A stretch of 64,000 bases of DNA from Gordonia sputi NBRC 100414 (GTDB taxonomy: Bacteria; Actinomycetota; Actinomycetes; Mycobacteriales; Mycobacteriaceae), in contig NZ_BAFC01000065.1 in NCBI RefSeq assembly GCF_000248055.1, positions 45,907 through 109,906 on the forward strand, written 5' to 3'. Under the pieces are notes generated by a model, which was given only the letters and a program-made list of their open reading frames with translations, was not told where the DNA came from and searched no databases. The translations under genes and the position numbers were made by a program. This document shows, piece by piece, positions 32,706-42,482 of the stretch. Positions within the stretch are counted from its first letter, which is position 1; the number at the start of each line of letters is the position of its first letter.

Positions 32706-34223
32706 TCAGTCCACATCGACCCAGTCGAGCGTGCGCTCAACGGCCTTGCGCCACTGCTTATAGCCGGCTTCGCGCTGGTTCTCGTCCCACTCCGGCTCCC
32801 ACCGGCGGGCTTCGTTCCAGTTCTCGCGCAGTTCGTCGGTGTTCTTCCAGACTCCGACGGCCAGCCCCGCCGCGTACGCCGCGCCGAGTGCGGTGGTCTC
32901 GGCCACGACCGGTCGGCTGACCGGGACGCCGAGCACGTCGGCCTGGATCTGCATACACAGCTCGTTGGCTGTGACGCCGCCGTCGACCTTCAGAACATCG
33001 AGCGTCACACCGGAATCGGCGGTCATCGCCTCGGTGACGTCGCGGGTCTGATAACAGATCGACTCCAGGGTGGCACGTGCGAGGTGTGCGTTGGTGTTGA
33101 ACCGCGAGAGTCCGACGATCGCGCCGCGCGCATCCGATCGCCAGTACGGAGCGAACAGGCCGGAGAAGGCAGGCACGAAGTAGACGCCACCGTTGTCGTC
33201 GACCTGGCGGGCGAGAGCTTCGGATTGTGAAGCGCCGCTGATGATTCCGAGCTGATCGCGCAGCCACTGGACCGCGGAGCCGGTCACCGCGATCGAGCCC
33301 TCGAGCGCGTAGACTGGCTTGTCGTCGCCGAGCTGGTACGCGACCGTTGTCAGCAGACCCGACTTGCTGCGCACGATGTCGTTACCGGTGTTGAGCAACA
33401 TGAAGTTACCTGTGCCGTAGGTGTTCTTGGCCTCACCGGGCGCGAAGCAGACCTGGCCAACGGTCGCTGCCTGCTGGTCGCCGAGCACACCGGTGATCGG
33501 AACCTCACCCGCAAGCGGTCCGGTCGACTCTGTGACACCGAAAGCCTTGGGGCTCGACGACGGCAGGATGTCGGGAAGCATCGCGCGCGGAATGTTGAAC
33601 AGGGCCAACAGTTCGTCGTCCCAGTCGAGGGTCTCGAGGTTCATCAGCATGGTGCGGCTCGCGTTGGTCACGTCGGTGACGTGTTCGCCGCCGCGATAGC
33701 CGCCGGTGAGATGCCAGGTGAGCCAGGTGTCGGTGGTGCCGAAGATGGCGTCGCCGCTTTCTGCCGCCTCACGGACGCCCGGCACGTTCTCGAGGATCCA
33801 CTGGATCTTGCCGCCGGCGAAGTAGGTGGCGGGCGGCAGTCCCGCTTTGTGTCGGATGGTGTCGCCGTGGCCGTTTCGTTCCAGGGCGCTGGCGATCTTG
33901 TCGGTGCGGGTGTCCTGCCACACGATCGCGTTGTAGTACGGACGTCCCGTTCGACGGTCCCAGACGACGGTGGTCTCACGCTGGTTGGTGATACCGAGGG
34001 CGGCCAGGTCGCTGGCCGTCAGTCCTGCTTTGCCGAGCGCTGTCTGGATGACGGCAGATGTCCGCTCCCAGATCTCGACCGGGTTGTGCTCGACCCAGCC
34101 GGCGCGGGGAAGGATCTGCTCGTGTTCGAGTTGATGGCGGGCGACCTCGTTACCTGCGTGGTCGAAGATCATGAATCGGGTGCTGGTGGTTCCCTGGTCG
34201 ACGGAACCGACGAAATCTGGCAT
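32706..34223 (-). CDS. glpK: Glycerol kinase
   Basis: 505-residue FGGY kinase phosphorylating glycerol to glycerol-3-phosphate with ATP. It has the N-terminal [10 protein letters not shown] phosphate-binding loop, the [14 protein letters not shown] and IVWQDTRT segments, the glycerol-site GVLGDQQAA, the ATP-site YGTGNFML and the C-terminal [15 protein letters not shown]. Full length. It begins 51 bases after glpF and is probably co-transcribed with it. Confidence 0.96.
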   Translation of the reverse strand: MPDFVGSVDQGTTSTRFMIFDHAGNEVARHQLEHEQILPRAGWVEHNPVEIWERTSAVIQTALGKAGLTASDLAALGITNQRETTVVWDRRTGRPYYNAIVWQDTRTDKIASALERNGHGDTIRHKAGLPPATYFAGGKIQWILENVPGVREAAESGDAIFGTTDTWLTWHLTGGYRGGEHVTDVTNASRTMLMNLETLDWDDELLALFNIPRAMLPDILPSSSPKAFGVTESTGPLAGEVPITGVLGDQQAATVGQVCFAPGEAKNTYGTGNFMLLNTGNDIVRSKSGLLTTVAYQLGDDKPVYALEGSIAVTGSAVQWLRDQLGIISGASQSEALARQVDDNGGVYFVPAFSGLFAPYWRSDARGAIVGLSRFNTNAHLARATLESICYQTRDVTEAMTADSGVTLDVLKVDGGVTANELCMQIQADVLGVPVSRPVVAETTALGAAYAAGLAVGVWKNTDELRENWNEARRWEPEWDENQREAGYKQWRKAVERTLDWVDVD

Positions 34224-34274
34224 GGGTATGTCTCTCGTTCTCGATGAAGTCTGGGATCGGGGTGATGAGTGTGT

Positions 34275-35120
34275 TCAGTGTCGCGCGCTGACGTGCTCGG
34301 GTTCAGTGGGTTCGGAAACACCGATCTCCTGGCTGTCGTCGCCCTCGGTCGGCAGGAAGCGCTCGATGCCGAAGACGAAGATCGCGCCACCGATGAGCCC
34401 ACCGATGATAGGCGCGACGATCGGTATCCAGAAGTAGAGTTCCGGACCGTTCGCGGAGTACATCGCGTCGCCGTAGCCGGTGATCAATGAGGCAAGTCGC
34501 GGACCGAAGTCACGCGCGGGGTTGATGGCGTAACCGGCGTTGGTGCCCCATGCCATGCCGATCGCGACGACGAGGATGCCGATGATGAGCGGCGCCATGT
34601 TGCCCAGCGGAGGATTGTTCACCACGCAGGTGAGGGCAAAGATCACGGCGACGAGGATCGCGGTGCCGACGATCTGGTCGATGAATGCGGTGGTCAGGGA
34701 GATGCCGCTGCCCGGGGACGTCGAGAAGATGCCCTGGGTCGCCTTGGTGTGGTCGGGGTCGATTGCCCTGATCTGATCGGCGTAGGTGTAGCGGACGATC
34801 AGCGCTCCGATGAACGCGCCGACCATCTGCGCGGCGATGAACGGCAAGACCTTGCGGCGGTCGAAGCCCTTGAACGCGGCCAGGGCGATGGTGACAGCGG
34901 GATTGAGGTGAGCGCCGCTGAGACGACCCGCGACGTAGACGGCGAGCGTGACGCCGAAGCCCCACGCAAACGCGATCGAGTTGTGGTCGCCCGCACCGAG
35001 CGCCTTGGGAAAGCCTCCGCAGACGACCTGGGCGACCACGCCGCAGCCGAACAGGATGAGGATCATCGTGCCCAGACATTCGGCGGAGAGTTCACCCACC
35101 AGCGGGATTTTCTTCGTCAT
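34275..35120 (-). CDS. glpF: Glycerol uptake facilitator (aquaglyceroporin)
   Basis: 281-residue MIP-family channel with six helices and both selectivity motifs: HLNPAV (first NPA) and AINPARDFGPR (second NPA followed by Asp, diagnostic of glycerol facilitators). ATG 35120 (MTKKIPLVGELS) has AAGGAG upstream. The C-terminal tail is longer than usual and acidic. Divergent from the IclR-type regulator. Confidence 0.95.
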   Translation of the reverse strand: MTKKIPLVGELSAECLGTMILILFGCGVVAQVVCGGFPKALGAGDHNSIAFAWGFGVTLAVYVAGRLSGAHLNPAVTIALAAFKGFDRRKVLPFIAAQMVGAFIGALIVRYTYADQIRAIDPDHTKATQGIFSTSPGSGISLTTAFIDQIVGTAILVAVIFALTCVVNNPPLGNMAPLIIGILVVAIGMAWGTNAGYAINPARDFGPRLASLITGYGDAMYSANGPELYFWIPIVAPIIGGLIGGAIFVFGIERFLPTEGDDSQEIGVSEPTEPEHVSARH

Positions 35121-35223
35121 GGTTTCACTCCTTTGTGACCGGCTCGATGTCCTGATGGTGTCGTCGGTACCTGCCGGATGGAACAAAAACTAGGCCGACG
35201 GTGTGACCCAGATCAATGATTGC

Positions 35224-35242
35224 CGTTCGACAATGTCGAACG
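35224..35242. promoter_or_regulatory. Perfect 19-bp palindrome, candidate IclR/GylR operator
   Basis: CGTTCGACAATGTCGAACG: 9-bp arms around one central base, perfect. It lies in the 229-base intergenic region between divergent glpF and the IclR-family gene. Size and symmetry suit an IclR dimer and could control both directions. Confidence 0.72.
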
Positions 35243-35349
35243 AAGGTCGGCCATTCTCGATCGCGGGGGCTGTAGACGGCCGTAAAGTCGAGCATCGACA
35301 CACGTTCACAAGGCTCATAGGACCAGTGGGATCCGAGGGAGGAGGCAAG

Positions 35350-36108
35350 GTGCCGGGACCAATCCAGTCGATCCAGCGCGCCGCCGCCGCGCTCGACCTG
35401 CTCGAGCGCAGTCCGCGGTCGTTGTCGTTACGAGAAATCGCGACTGAGCTGGGCTTACCGAAGGCAACCGTGCACGGCATCCTCAGCACCCTCCTCGACA
35501 TCGGCTACGTCGATCAGGACGAGGACGGCTCCTACCTCACCGGTGCGCACCACAACGGCGCGCCGTCGAATCTCGACGGCAACGTGTTGCGGTCGGCGGC
35601 GATGGGGTGGTGCGACACCCTGGCGGCAATGCTCGACATGCAGGTCTGGCTCGAGGTGCTCGACACCGACGCCGCAGTTGTGGTGCATCACGTCTTCAGG
35701 CCCGACGACTCGCCCCAGCGGATGCGCGTCGGCGAGCGCGTGCCGCTACATGCGTCGGCAGGCGGGAAGTTGCTCCTCGCCTACTCGCAGAATCGGGATC
35801 GATTGTTGCGCAACATGATTCTGGACAGGTTCACCTCGGACACGGTTGTCTCGCGCACCGATCTCGCAGCCGAGATCGCCACCGTGCGTCAAACCGGATT
35901 GGCCACCGAACATGGCGAGTACGAACGCGGCAGTGCTGCGACGGCCATTCCCGTGCACGGGCGCAGGCCCGGTGAGATCGGCGCGCTCGTCGTGGTCGGA
36001 CCACCGTCGACGATCTTTCGGTCGGGCACGCTGCCGCGCAACGTCGTGATCGATCAGATGCGACAGGCTGCGACGTCGATCGACCGGGAGTTGGGTGCTG
36101 CGCGGTGA
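35350..36108 (+). CDS. IclR-family regulator (GylR-like)
   Basis: 252-residue regulator with the IclR winged helix-turn-helix (about 5-65: IQSIQRAAAALDLLE, LSLREIATELGLPKATVHGI) and the effector domain (LHASAGGKLLLAY, EYERGSAATAIPVHGRRPGE). In Streptomyces the IclR-type GylR represses glycerol genes. GTG 35350 has a strong GGAGGAGG upstream; the longer open frame crosses the promoter and palindrome. It overlaps the second glycerol kinase by 4 bases (GTGA). Confidence 0.9.
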   Translation: MPGPIQSIQRAAAALDLLERSPRSLSLREIATELGLPKATVHGILSTLLDIGYVDQDEDGSYLTGAHHNGAPSNLDGNVLRSAAMGWCDTLAAMLDMQVWLEVLDTDAAVVVHHVFRPDDSPQRMRVGERVPLHASAGGKLLLAYSQNRDRLLRNMILDRFTSDTVVSRTDLAAEIATVRQTGLATEHGEYERGSAATAIPVHGRRPGEIGALVVVGPPSTIFRSGTLPRNVVIDQMRQAATSIDRELGAAR

Positions 36109-37610
36109 GCGCGAAGGCCACCGACGGCTCGGTCGTCGCGGCGATCGATGTCGGGACGACGTCGTCACGCTGCATGCTCTTCGATAGGCACGGCCGCATG
36201 GTGTCGATCGCCCAACTCGAGCAGAAACAGACGTTCCCGCGGCCGGGTTGGGTGGAACAGAACGCGCACGAGCTGTGGGTCAACGTGCAGAAGGTCGTAC
36301 CCAAGGCACTCGCTCTCGCCGGCCGGACGCCGTCGGACGTCGTCGCGCTCGGTGTTGCCAACCAGCGCGAGACGACGGTCATCTGGGATCGACGCACCGG
36401 ACGCCCCCTCGCCCCCGCGATCACCTGGCAGGACACGCGCACCGGGCCGATGGTCGACCAACTCGGCGAGCACGCCAGCGAGATCCGCGACGTGACAGGA
36501 CTCGACCCGGCGACCTACTTCGCCGCGCCGCGTCTGCGCTGGCTGCTCGACAACATCGGTGGCGCTGAAGCGTCGGCCCAGCACGGCGAGGTCTTGTTCG
36601 GGACGCTGGAGACCTGGCTCATCTGGAACCTGACCGGTGGCCCCAAGGGCGGCATCCACATCACCGACGTCACCAACGCCAGTCGCACCCTGTTGCTCGA
36701 TCTTCGACGACGCGACTGGAGTTCACGGATGCTTCGTCTACTCGACATCCCGGAGGCGATGATGCCGAGGGTTGTCGGCAGTAGTGAGGTGTATGCCAAG
36801 TGTGCTCGCGTGCTGCCGGGGGTGCCGATCGCCAGTGCGCTCGGTGATCAGCAGTCTGCATTGTTCGGCCAGACCTGCTTCACTCCTGGCGACGTCAAAT
36901 GTACTTATGGCACAGGCGCTTTCGTGCTGATGAACGTGGGAACATCGATCGTTCCGTCGGCGCGTGGACTCGTCCCGACCATCGCCTACAGCCTGCCGGG
37001 TGAGGCCCCGGTCTACGCACTCGAGGGTCCGATCGCGATGACGGGCTCGCTGGTGAGCTGGTGTCGCGACCAACTCGGCCTGATCGACACCGCGCCGGAG
37101 ATCGAGACGCTCGCACGGACCGTCGACGACAACGGCGGCTGCTACGTGGTCCCGGCCTTCTCCGGACTGTATGCGCCGCATTGGAATTCGGAAGCGCGAG
37201 GGATCGTGACCGGGCTGACGTCGTATGTGACGAAGGGTCATCTCGCCCGCGCGGTGCTCGAGGCCACCGCGTGGCAGACGGCCGACGTCGTCGAAGCGAT
37301 GCGCGACGTCGCGGGGATTCAACTGCAGCGGCTGGCCGTCGACGGTGGGATGACGGCGAACAATCTGCTCATGCAGCACGTCGCCGACGTCCTCGACGTC
37401 CCCGTCATCAGGCCCTTCGTCTCCGAGACGGTCTCACTGGGGGCGGCATACGCCGCGGGACTGGCCGTCGGCTACTGGGACGATCTCGATTCGCTCCGAG
37501 AGAACCGGCACGTCGCGGCGTCGTGGACGCCGTCGATGGATCCGCAGCGCAGACGCCGTGAAGCCGCGGGCTGGCAATCGGCGGTGCGTCGAGCGCTCGC
37601 CGACGTCTGA
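36105..37610 (+). CDS. glpK: Second glycerol kinase (FGGY)
   Basis: 501-residue paralog of the glpK 2 kb away. AIDVGTTSSR, NQRETTVIWDRRTG, ITWQDTRTGP, LGDQQSALFG, YGTGAFVLMN and LAVDGGMTANNLLMQ retain all kinase motifs, so it should be active. It differs by lying with an IclR regulator in a separate operon (GTGA overlap) rather than with glpF. It might act on glycerol under other conditions or on a related polyol. Confidence 0.9.
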   Translation: MSAKATDGSVVAAIDVGTTSSRCMLFDRHGRMVSIAQLEQKQTFPRPGWVEQNAHELWVNVQKVVPKALALAGRTPSDVVALGVANQRETTVIWDRRTGRPLAPAITWQDTRTGPMVDQLGEHASEIRDVTGLDPATYFAAPRLRWLLDNIGGAEASAQHGEVLFGTLETWLIWNLTGGPKGGIHITDVTNASRTLLLDLRRRDWSSRMLRLLDIPEAMMPRVVGSSEVYAKCARVLPGVPIASALGDQQSALFGQTCFTPGDVKCTYGTGAFVLMNVGTSIVPSARGLVPTIAYSLPGEAPVYALEGPIAMTGSLVSWCRDQLGLIDTAPEIETLARTVDDNGGCYVVPAFSGLYAPHWNSEARGIVTGLTSYVTKGHLARAVLEATAWQTADVVEAMRDVAGIQLQRLAVDGGMTANNLLMQHVADVLDVPVIRPFVSETVSLGAAYAAGLAVGYWDDLDSLRENRHVAASWTPSMDPQRRRREAAGWQSAVRRALADV

Positions 37611-37883
37611 GCGCCGAGACCCGATCGAGATGCCGCGGTGTCGGGTGCATTGCAGATCTCGTGGCGAAGCTTCGACATAGCGGCTAACGTCGAAACAGAG
37701 GTTCCTCTTCGCGTGACCGGGACGGGCGAGCGACGTCCCGGGAGTTCCGTTGTGTCGGCACCGGCCACGCCGCTGCTGCCGAGACTTCCGCATGACTACA
37801 CGAAAACTGCGCGTGCCCACCTGAATTCGTGCCCACCCGAATTCGTACTCAGTGGCGTCGCGCCCGAGTGAAGTGAGGAAGCT
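37611..37883. other. Intergenic region before the Clp gene with a 16-bp duplication
   Basis: No gene is seen. Just before the Clp gene is a direct tandem repeat, CGTGCCCACCTGAATT / CGTGCCCACCCGAATT (37812-37843). I looked for a HAIR element (HspR site) and did not find a clear one. Confidence 0.6.
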
Positions 37884-40469
37884 TTGTCCGAGTCATGGTT
37901 TGGTAGCGACCCTTTCAGCAGCAACGACGCCTTCGGCGACATCTTCAACAGGTTCTTCGGCAGCAGCGGCACCCGTCCGCAGGTGCAGCGCGTCGACGTC
38001 AACCGATTGTTCAGTGACGACACCAAGCGACTGGTCTCGGCGGCCGCGCAGGCAGCCGTCGAGTGGGGGAACTCCGAGATCACGCCCGAGCATCTCCTGT
38101 ACGGGGCCACGCAGGTCGAGCCGTCGCGTTCGATCATCGAGCAGACCGGGCTCGACCCGGAAACCGTTGCCTCACAGATGCAGGCGATCTCGTCGGTCGA
38201 CGGCGGCGGCACCAGCGACGAGAGCCCCGGTCTGAGTCCGGCGGCGCGGCAGGCGCTGCGCAATGCACAACAGCAGGCGGCGCGTGCGAACGTCGGCTAC
38301 GTCGGGCCAGAGCACGTACTCCTCGGCATCGCGATGTTGCCGTCCGACATCCCGGCCGCGCGAGTGTTGAAGGGCGGGGCGGGAATCGACGAGGGGCGCA
38401 AGTCGGAGGCCAAGCCCGCAGCGGAGTCGGACACCCCGACGCTCGACGAGTACGGGCGCGATCTGACCGAACAGGCCAGGGAGGGCAACGTCGATCCCGT
38501 GGTGGGCCGCAACGACGAGATCGAGGAGACCATCGAGATCCTCTCCCGGCGTCGGAAGAACAACCCGGTGCTGATCGGCGACCCCGGCGTCGGAAAGACG
38601 GCAATCGTCGAAGGACTCGCGCAACGCATCGTCAACGGCGACGTCCCGTCGACGCTCGCCGGGCGACGAGTGATCGCGCTCGACATGAGTTCGATGGTCG
38701 CGGGCGCAAAATATCGCGGCGAGTTCGAGGAGCGCCTCACCAAGGTGCTCGACGAGGTGCGCGAGCACTCCGACGAGCTCGTCCTGTTCATCGACGAGCT
38801 GCACACCATCGTCGGTGCAGGATCCGGCGGCGAGGGTTCGATGGACGCGGGCAACATGCTCAAGCCCGCGCTCGCCCGAGGTGAGTTGCACACCATCGGC
38901 GCAACGACGATCGACGAATACCGCAAGTACATCGAGAAGGATGCGGCGCTCGAACGTCGCTTCCAGCCGGTGATGATCTCCGAACCCTCCGTCGACGACA
39001 CGATCCAGATTCTCGAGGGCCTCGCCGATGTCTACGAAGAACATCACCAGGTGCGATACACGAAGGAATCTCTCGTCGCCGCAGCGGAATTGACCGACCG
39101 CTACGTCACCGACAGGTTCATGCCGGACAAAGCGATCGACGTGATCGACCAGGCGGGTGCGCGGGTTCGGTTGCGTACCAAGACTCCCGACCCTGAGACA
39201 CGGGAGTTCGAGGAGGAGGTCGCGCGTCTCGAACGGGAGAAGGAATCGGCCGTCGCCAACGAGGACTACGAGCGCGCGAACCAACTCAAGACCGAGATCG
39301 ACGAGAAGCGCGCGAGTGCCGGTGCCGCGGGTCAGTCACCTACACCAGAGGTGACAGTCATGGACATCGCCGAGGTGGTGTCGAGGCAGACCGGAATCCC
39401 GGTGTCGGAGTTGACCACCGAGGAACGCGAGAAGTTGCTCGGTCTCGAGAACACGCTGCACGACAGGGTGATCGGCCAGGACAAGGCCGTGACCGCGGTG
39501 GCCGAGGCCGTGCGTCGGGCGCGGGCAGGACTCTCCGATCCCAACCGGCCGATCGGATCGTTCCTCTTCCTCGGACCGACCGGCGTCGGCAAGACGGAAC
39601 TCGCGAAAGCCCTTGCCGCAGCGGTCTTCGGCGATGAGGACCGCATGATCCGCTTCGACATGAGCGAGTTCCAGGAGAAGCACAACGTCGCACGACTCGT
39701 CGGTGCACCTCCCGGATACGTCGGATACGACGACGCCGGTCAGCTCACCGACAAGGTTCGCCGTCAGCCGTATTCGGTGATCCTGTTCGACGAGATCGAG
39801 AAGGCGCACCCGGATGTGTTCAACGTGCTGCTGCAGTTGCTCGACGACGGTCGGGTGACCGACGGTCAGGGTCGCACAGTCGATTTCAAGAACACGCTGG
39901 TGATCATGACGAGCAACATCGGATCGGATCTCATCCTCAACGCACCCGACGGTGACGTGGAGAAGGTGGTCCCCGACGTGATGGATCTGCTGCGGCAACG
40001 ATTCCGTCCCGAATTCCTCAACCGCATCGATGAGACCGTCGTATTCGATCGACTCGACAAGACGCAGCTACGCCAGATCGTCGACCTGACTCTCGACGGA
40101 ACTCGACGCATGCTGAAGTCGCAGAGCATCGGGCTCGACGTGACCGACGCGGCGAAAGATCAACTCGCCGAAGAGGGTTATCAGCCGGAGTTCGGTGCGC
40201 GCCCACTGCGCAGGCTGATTCAGAAGCAGCTCGACAACGAGCTGTCGAACCTCGTGCTCAAGGGTTCGGTCGAACCCGGCGACACCGTCGTCGTCGATGC
40301 GGGCGAGCCGAGGCTCACCCTGTCGGTGAAGAAGGACGCAGCGGCCCAGGCGCCTGCCGACGAGCTCGCCGAGGCGCCCGCGAAGTCGGCAGAACCGGCG
40401 ACGACTGATACGTCCGCTACAAAGGAATCCCAACAACCAGCCGCATCCGGTGCGGCACAGGAGAACTGA
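37884..40469 (+). CDS. ClpC-like AAA+ unfoldase
   Basis: 861-residue Hsp100 with an N-terminal Clp_N double repeat (about 45-175, [12 protein letters not shown] and [10 protein letters not shown]), AAA-1 (Walker [10 protein letters not shown], Walker B LFIDELHT), a short UVR-like middle ([12 protein letters not shown]), AAA-2 ([24 protein letters not shown]) and a C-terminal D2-small domain followed by an 80-residue Ala/Pro/Glu tail. The start is an unusual TTG at 37884, with GTGAGGAAG upstream. The first 35 residues are Phe/Ser/Gly-rich and atypical. It is shorter in the middle domain than ClpB, so ClpC-type is preferred; an additional Clp beside the genome's main ClpC1 is likely. Confidence 0.85.
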   Translation: MSESWFGSDPFSSNDAFGDIFNRFFGSSGTRPQVQRVDVNRLFSDDTKRLVSAAAQAAVEWGNSEITPEHLLYGATQVEPSRSIIEQTGLDPETVASQMQAISSVDGGGTSDESPGLSPAARQALRNAQQQAARANVGYVGPEHVLLGIAMLPSDIPAARVLKGGAGIDEGRKSEAKPAAESDTPTLDEYGRDLTEQAREGNVDPVVGRNDEIEETIEILSRRRKNNPVLIGDPGVGKTAIVEGLAQRIVNGDVPSTLAGRRVIALDMSSMVAGAKYRGEFEERLTKVLDEVREHSDELVLFIDELHTIVGAGSGGEGSMDAGNMLKPALARGELHTIGATTIDEYRKYIEKDAALERRFQPVMISEPSVDDTIQILEGLADVYEEHHQVRYTKESLVAAAELTDRYVTDRFMPDKAIDVIDQAGARVRLRTKTPDPETREFEEEVARLEREKESAVANEDYERANQLKTEIDEKRASAGAAGQSPTPEVTVMDIAEVVSRQTGIPVSELTTEEREKLLGLENTLHDRVIGQDKAVTAVAEAVRRARAGLSDPNRPIGSFLFLGPTGVGKTELAKALAAAVFGDEDRMIRFDMSEFQEKHNVARLVGAPPGYVGYDDAGQLTDKVRRQPYSVILFDEIEKAHPDVFNVLLQLLDDGRVTDGQGRTVDFKNTLVIMTSNIGSDLILNAPDGDVEKVVPDVMDLLRQRFRPEFLNRIDETVVFDRLDKTQLRQIVDLTLDGTRRMLKSQSIGLDVTDAAKDQLAEEGYQPEFGARPLRRLIQKQLDNELSNLVLKGSVEPGDTVVVDAGEPRLTLSVKKDAAAQAPADELAEAPAKSAEPATTDTSATKESQQPAASGAAQEN

Positions 40470-40474
40470 CACAC

Positions 40475-41143
40475 GTGAACGCTCACAACCGCAAGACACG
40501 CGACGCCATCCTCGGACATCCCGCTCCGCGCGACATCGAATGGACGCAGTTCATCAACATGTGGGAAGACGTCGCGGATGAGGTCGAGCAGGAGCACGGC
40601 GACCGCCTGTCGGTAACGCTCAACGGGCACCGCGAGGTCTTCCACCGACCGCACGACGGGCGGGTGTCGATCGAGGACATCGAACTCGCTCGCCACCTGC
40701 TGGCCGCCAAGCCGGAGGACCAGGGTGAGGGCGATCTGGCCGTGGTCACCGTCGACGCCAAGGGGGCACGGATTCTGTCCTACGACCTCGACGAGGTGAA
40801 GGTCACCGACGCCGCGGAACAGGTGCGCGACAAGCAGTCCGTCGCGCGTCACCTGCGGACCGTCGAACGCGCAACCGGCCGCGACGACGAGAAGGAGCTC
40901 GACGCCTTCTTCAAGGAACTGTCCGGATCGATAAAGCTCGATCTGAAGGACCGCTCGTTCGTTCTCCTCGGCCACGGGAAGGGCAAGGCCGACGTCGCGG
41001 AGCAGTTCTCGAAGTGGTTGTCAGAACACGACAAATCAGTCTATGACCGCATTCTTGGTGTGGCTGCGATCGACCTGAGCGCGGCCACCGACGCCGATAT
41101 CGAGGAGCGCGCACTCGAGGTGACCCGCGGCGGCGTCGTCTGA
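40475..41143 (+). CDS. Conserved protein, possible eRF1/host-attachment (baeRF) fold
   Basis: 222-residue soluble protein starting GTG 40475, five bases after the Clp stop, with GGAGAACTG upstream, so co-expressed with the Clp. Residues 85-110 (DLAVVTVDAKGARILSYDLD), a basic helix (SVARHLRTVERATGR) and the end (FVLLGHGKGKADVAEQF, GVAAIDLSAATDADIEE) resemble the bacterial relatives of archaeal/eukaryotic release factor eRF1. The resemblance is by eye and moderate. If right, it may act at stalled ribosomes next to an unfoldase. Confidence 0.6.
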   Translation: MNAHNRKTRDAILGHPAPRDIEWTQFINMWEDVADEVEQEHGDRLSVTLNGHREVFHRPHDGRVSIEDIELARHLLAAKPEDQGEGDLAVVTVDAKGARILSYDLDEVKVTDAAEQVRDKQSVARHLRTVERATGRDDEKELDAFFKELSGSIKLDLKDRSFVLLGHGKGKADVAEQFSKWLSEHDKSVYDRILGVAAIDLSAATDADIEERALEVTRGGVV

Positions 41144-41199
41144 TAGGCGGCTTACGGGATCGTGCTGCGCAGACAGTGTCGCTGCTCTAATTTGAACGG

Positions 41200-42479
41200 G
41201 TGCGCAGAGTAGATGTGGGTCGACGATCCGTGTACGTGCGAGCGGTGGTCGCCACGCTTGTGCTGTCCCTGTCGCTGCTGGGGTATTCGGCGGGTTCGGC
41301 GGCGGCTGCACCCCCGTCGACCGAGCAGGCCGCGAGTCCCGCTGCGGCGCCAGCAGTTACGCCTGCGAACGACCCGTTCTACACCCCGAGCGTGCCGATC
41401 GGTGGGCTGCGGCCCGGTGCGGTGATCTCGTCTCGTGTCGTGACGCTCGGCACGAACGGCACGAGCCTGCCCGCCACGGGCACGCAACTGCTGTACCGGA
41501 CCAACGACGCCTTCGGGGCGCCGTCGTCGACGGTCACCACGATCATCTCGCCGCCGGGCAGCAGGCCGGTACGGCGCGGCGCATGATCTCGTATCACGAG
41601 TTCTACGACGCGCTCGGCAGTCAGTGCGACCCGTCGTACACGCTGCGCGGTGGCAAGTCGTCGTCGAGTGCGGTCGATGTCACGATGATCGCGTCGATGG
41701 TCTCGGCGGGCTACACGGTGGTGGTTCCCGACTACGAGGGTCCCAACATGCGGTGGACCATCGGAAAGGAGTCGGCGCACGCCGCGCTCGACGGAATCCG
41801 TGCGGCACAACGGCTTCTGCGCGCTCCGGCCTCGACGCCGGTCGGCCTCTACGGATACTCGGGCGGGTCCATCCCGACAGGATTCGGTGCCGAGTTGGCG
41901 CCGTCGTATGCCCCCGAGTTGAACCTGGTCGGTGCGACGGCCGGCGGCGTGCTGGTCAACCCGGCACACAACCTCGCCTATGTGAACGGGACCACGCGGT
42001 GGTCGGCGGTGATCCCCGCACTCATGAGCGTCTACGACGAGACGTACGGCATCGGTATCGATAAGTACCTGTCGCCCAAGGGTGTTCAGGTTCTCGGCGA
42101 CATTCGTGGTGAGTGCATCAACAACTTCCTCGGCAAGTACCCGAATCTGACCGATTCGTCGTTGCTGCTCCCGCAGTATCCTTCGCTCCTCGACGTTCCG
42201 GGTATCCCCGCAGCGATCAAGGCGAACGTGATGGGTTCCCTCGGCACACCTCGAACACCGATGATGCTCGGCGTCGGAGACAAGGACGGTCGAGGTGACG
42301 GGGTGATGCTCACCGCCGATGTGGTCGGGCTGAGCAGAAGCTACTGTGCGCGTGGACTTTCCACGTCGATCCATGTGTACCAGGGACTCGACCACGCCGA
42401 GGCGCTCGCGCCGTGGACCGGCGACGCGTTGGCCTACCTCAACGACAGGTTCGCCGGTCGGCCGGCGCCGCGCTGCTGA
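41200..42479 (+). pseudogene. Secreted lipase (LIP family), apparent 1-nt frameshift
   Basis: The N-terminal frame (41200-41586) encodes a signal peptide (VVATLVLSLSLLGYSAGSAA) and the start of a secretory lipase, then hits a stop. The rest (41583-42479) continues in the other frame: MISYHEFYDALGSQCDPSY, nucleophile GYSGGSIP, then Asp and His segments (VGDKDGRGD, YQGLDHAEAL). Adding one G to the GGG at 41556-41558 joins them as SPPGQQAGTARRMISYHEF, matching the paralog on the opposite strand. Either an assembly indel or a recent inactivation. Intact it would hydrolyse triacylglycerols outside the cell. Confidence 0.8.
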
Positions 42480-42482
42480 CGG

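Noticed and set aside
37611..37883. HspR/HAIR or CtsR operator before the Clp gene
   Set aside because: No CTTGAGT-N7-ACTCAAG or CtsR heptad repeat; only a 16-bp duplication is present.
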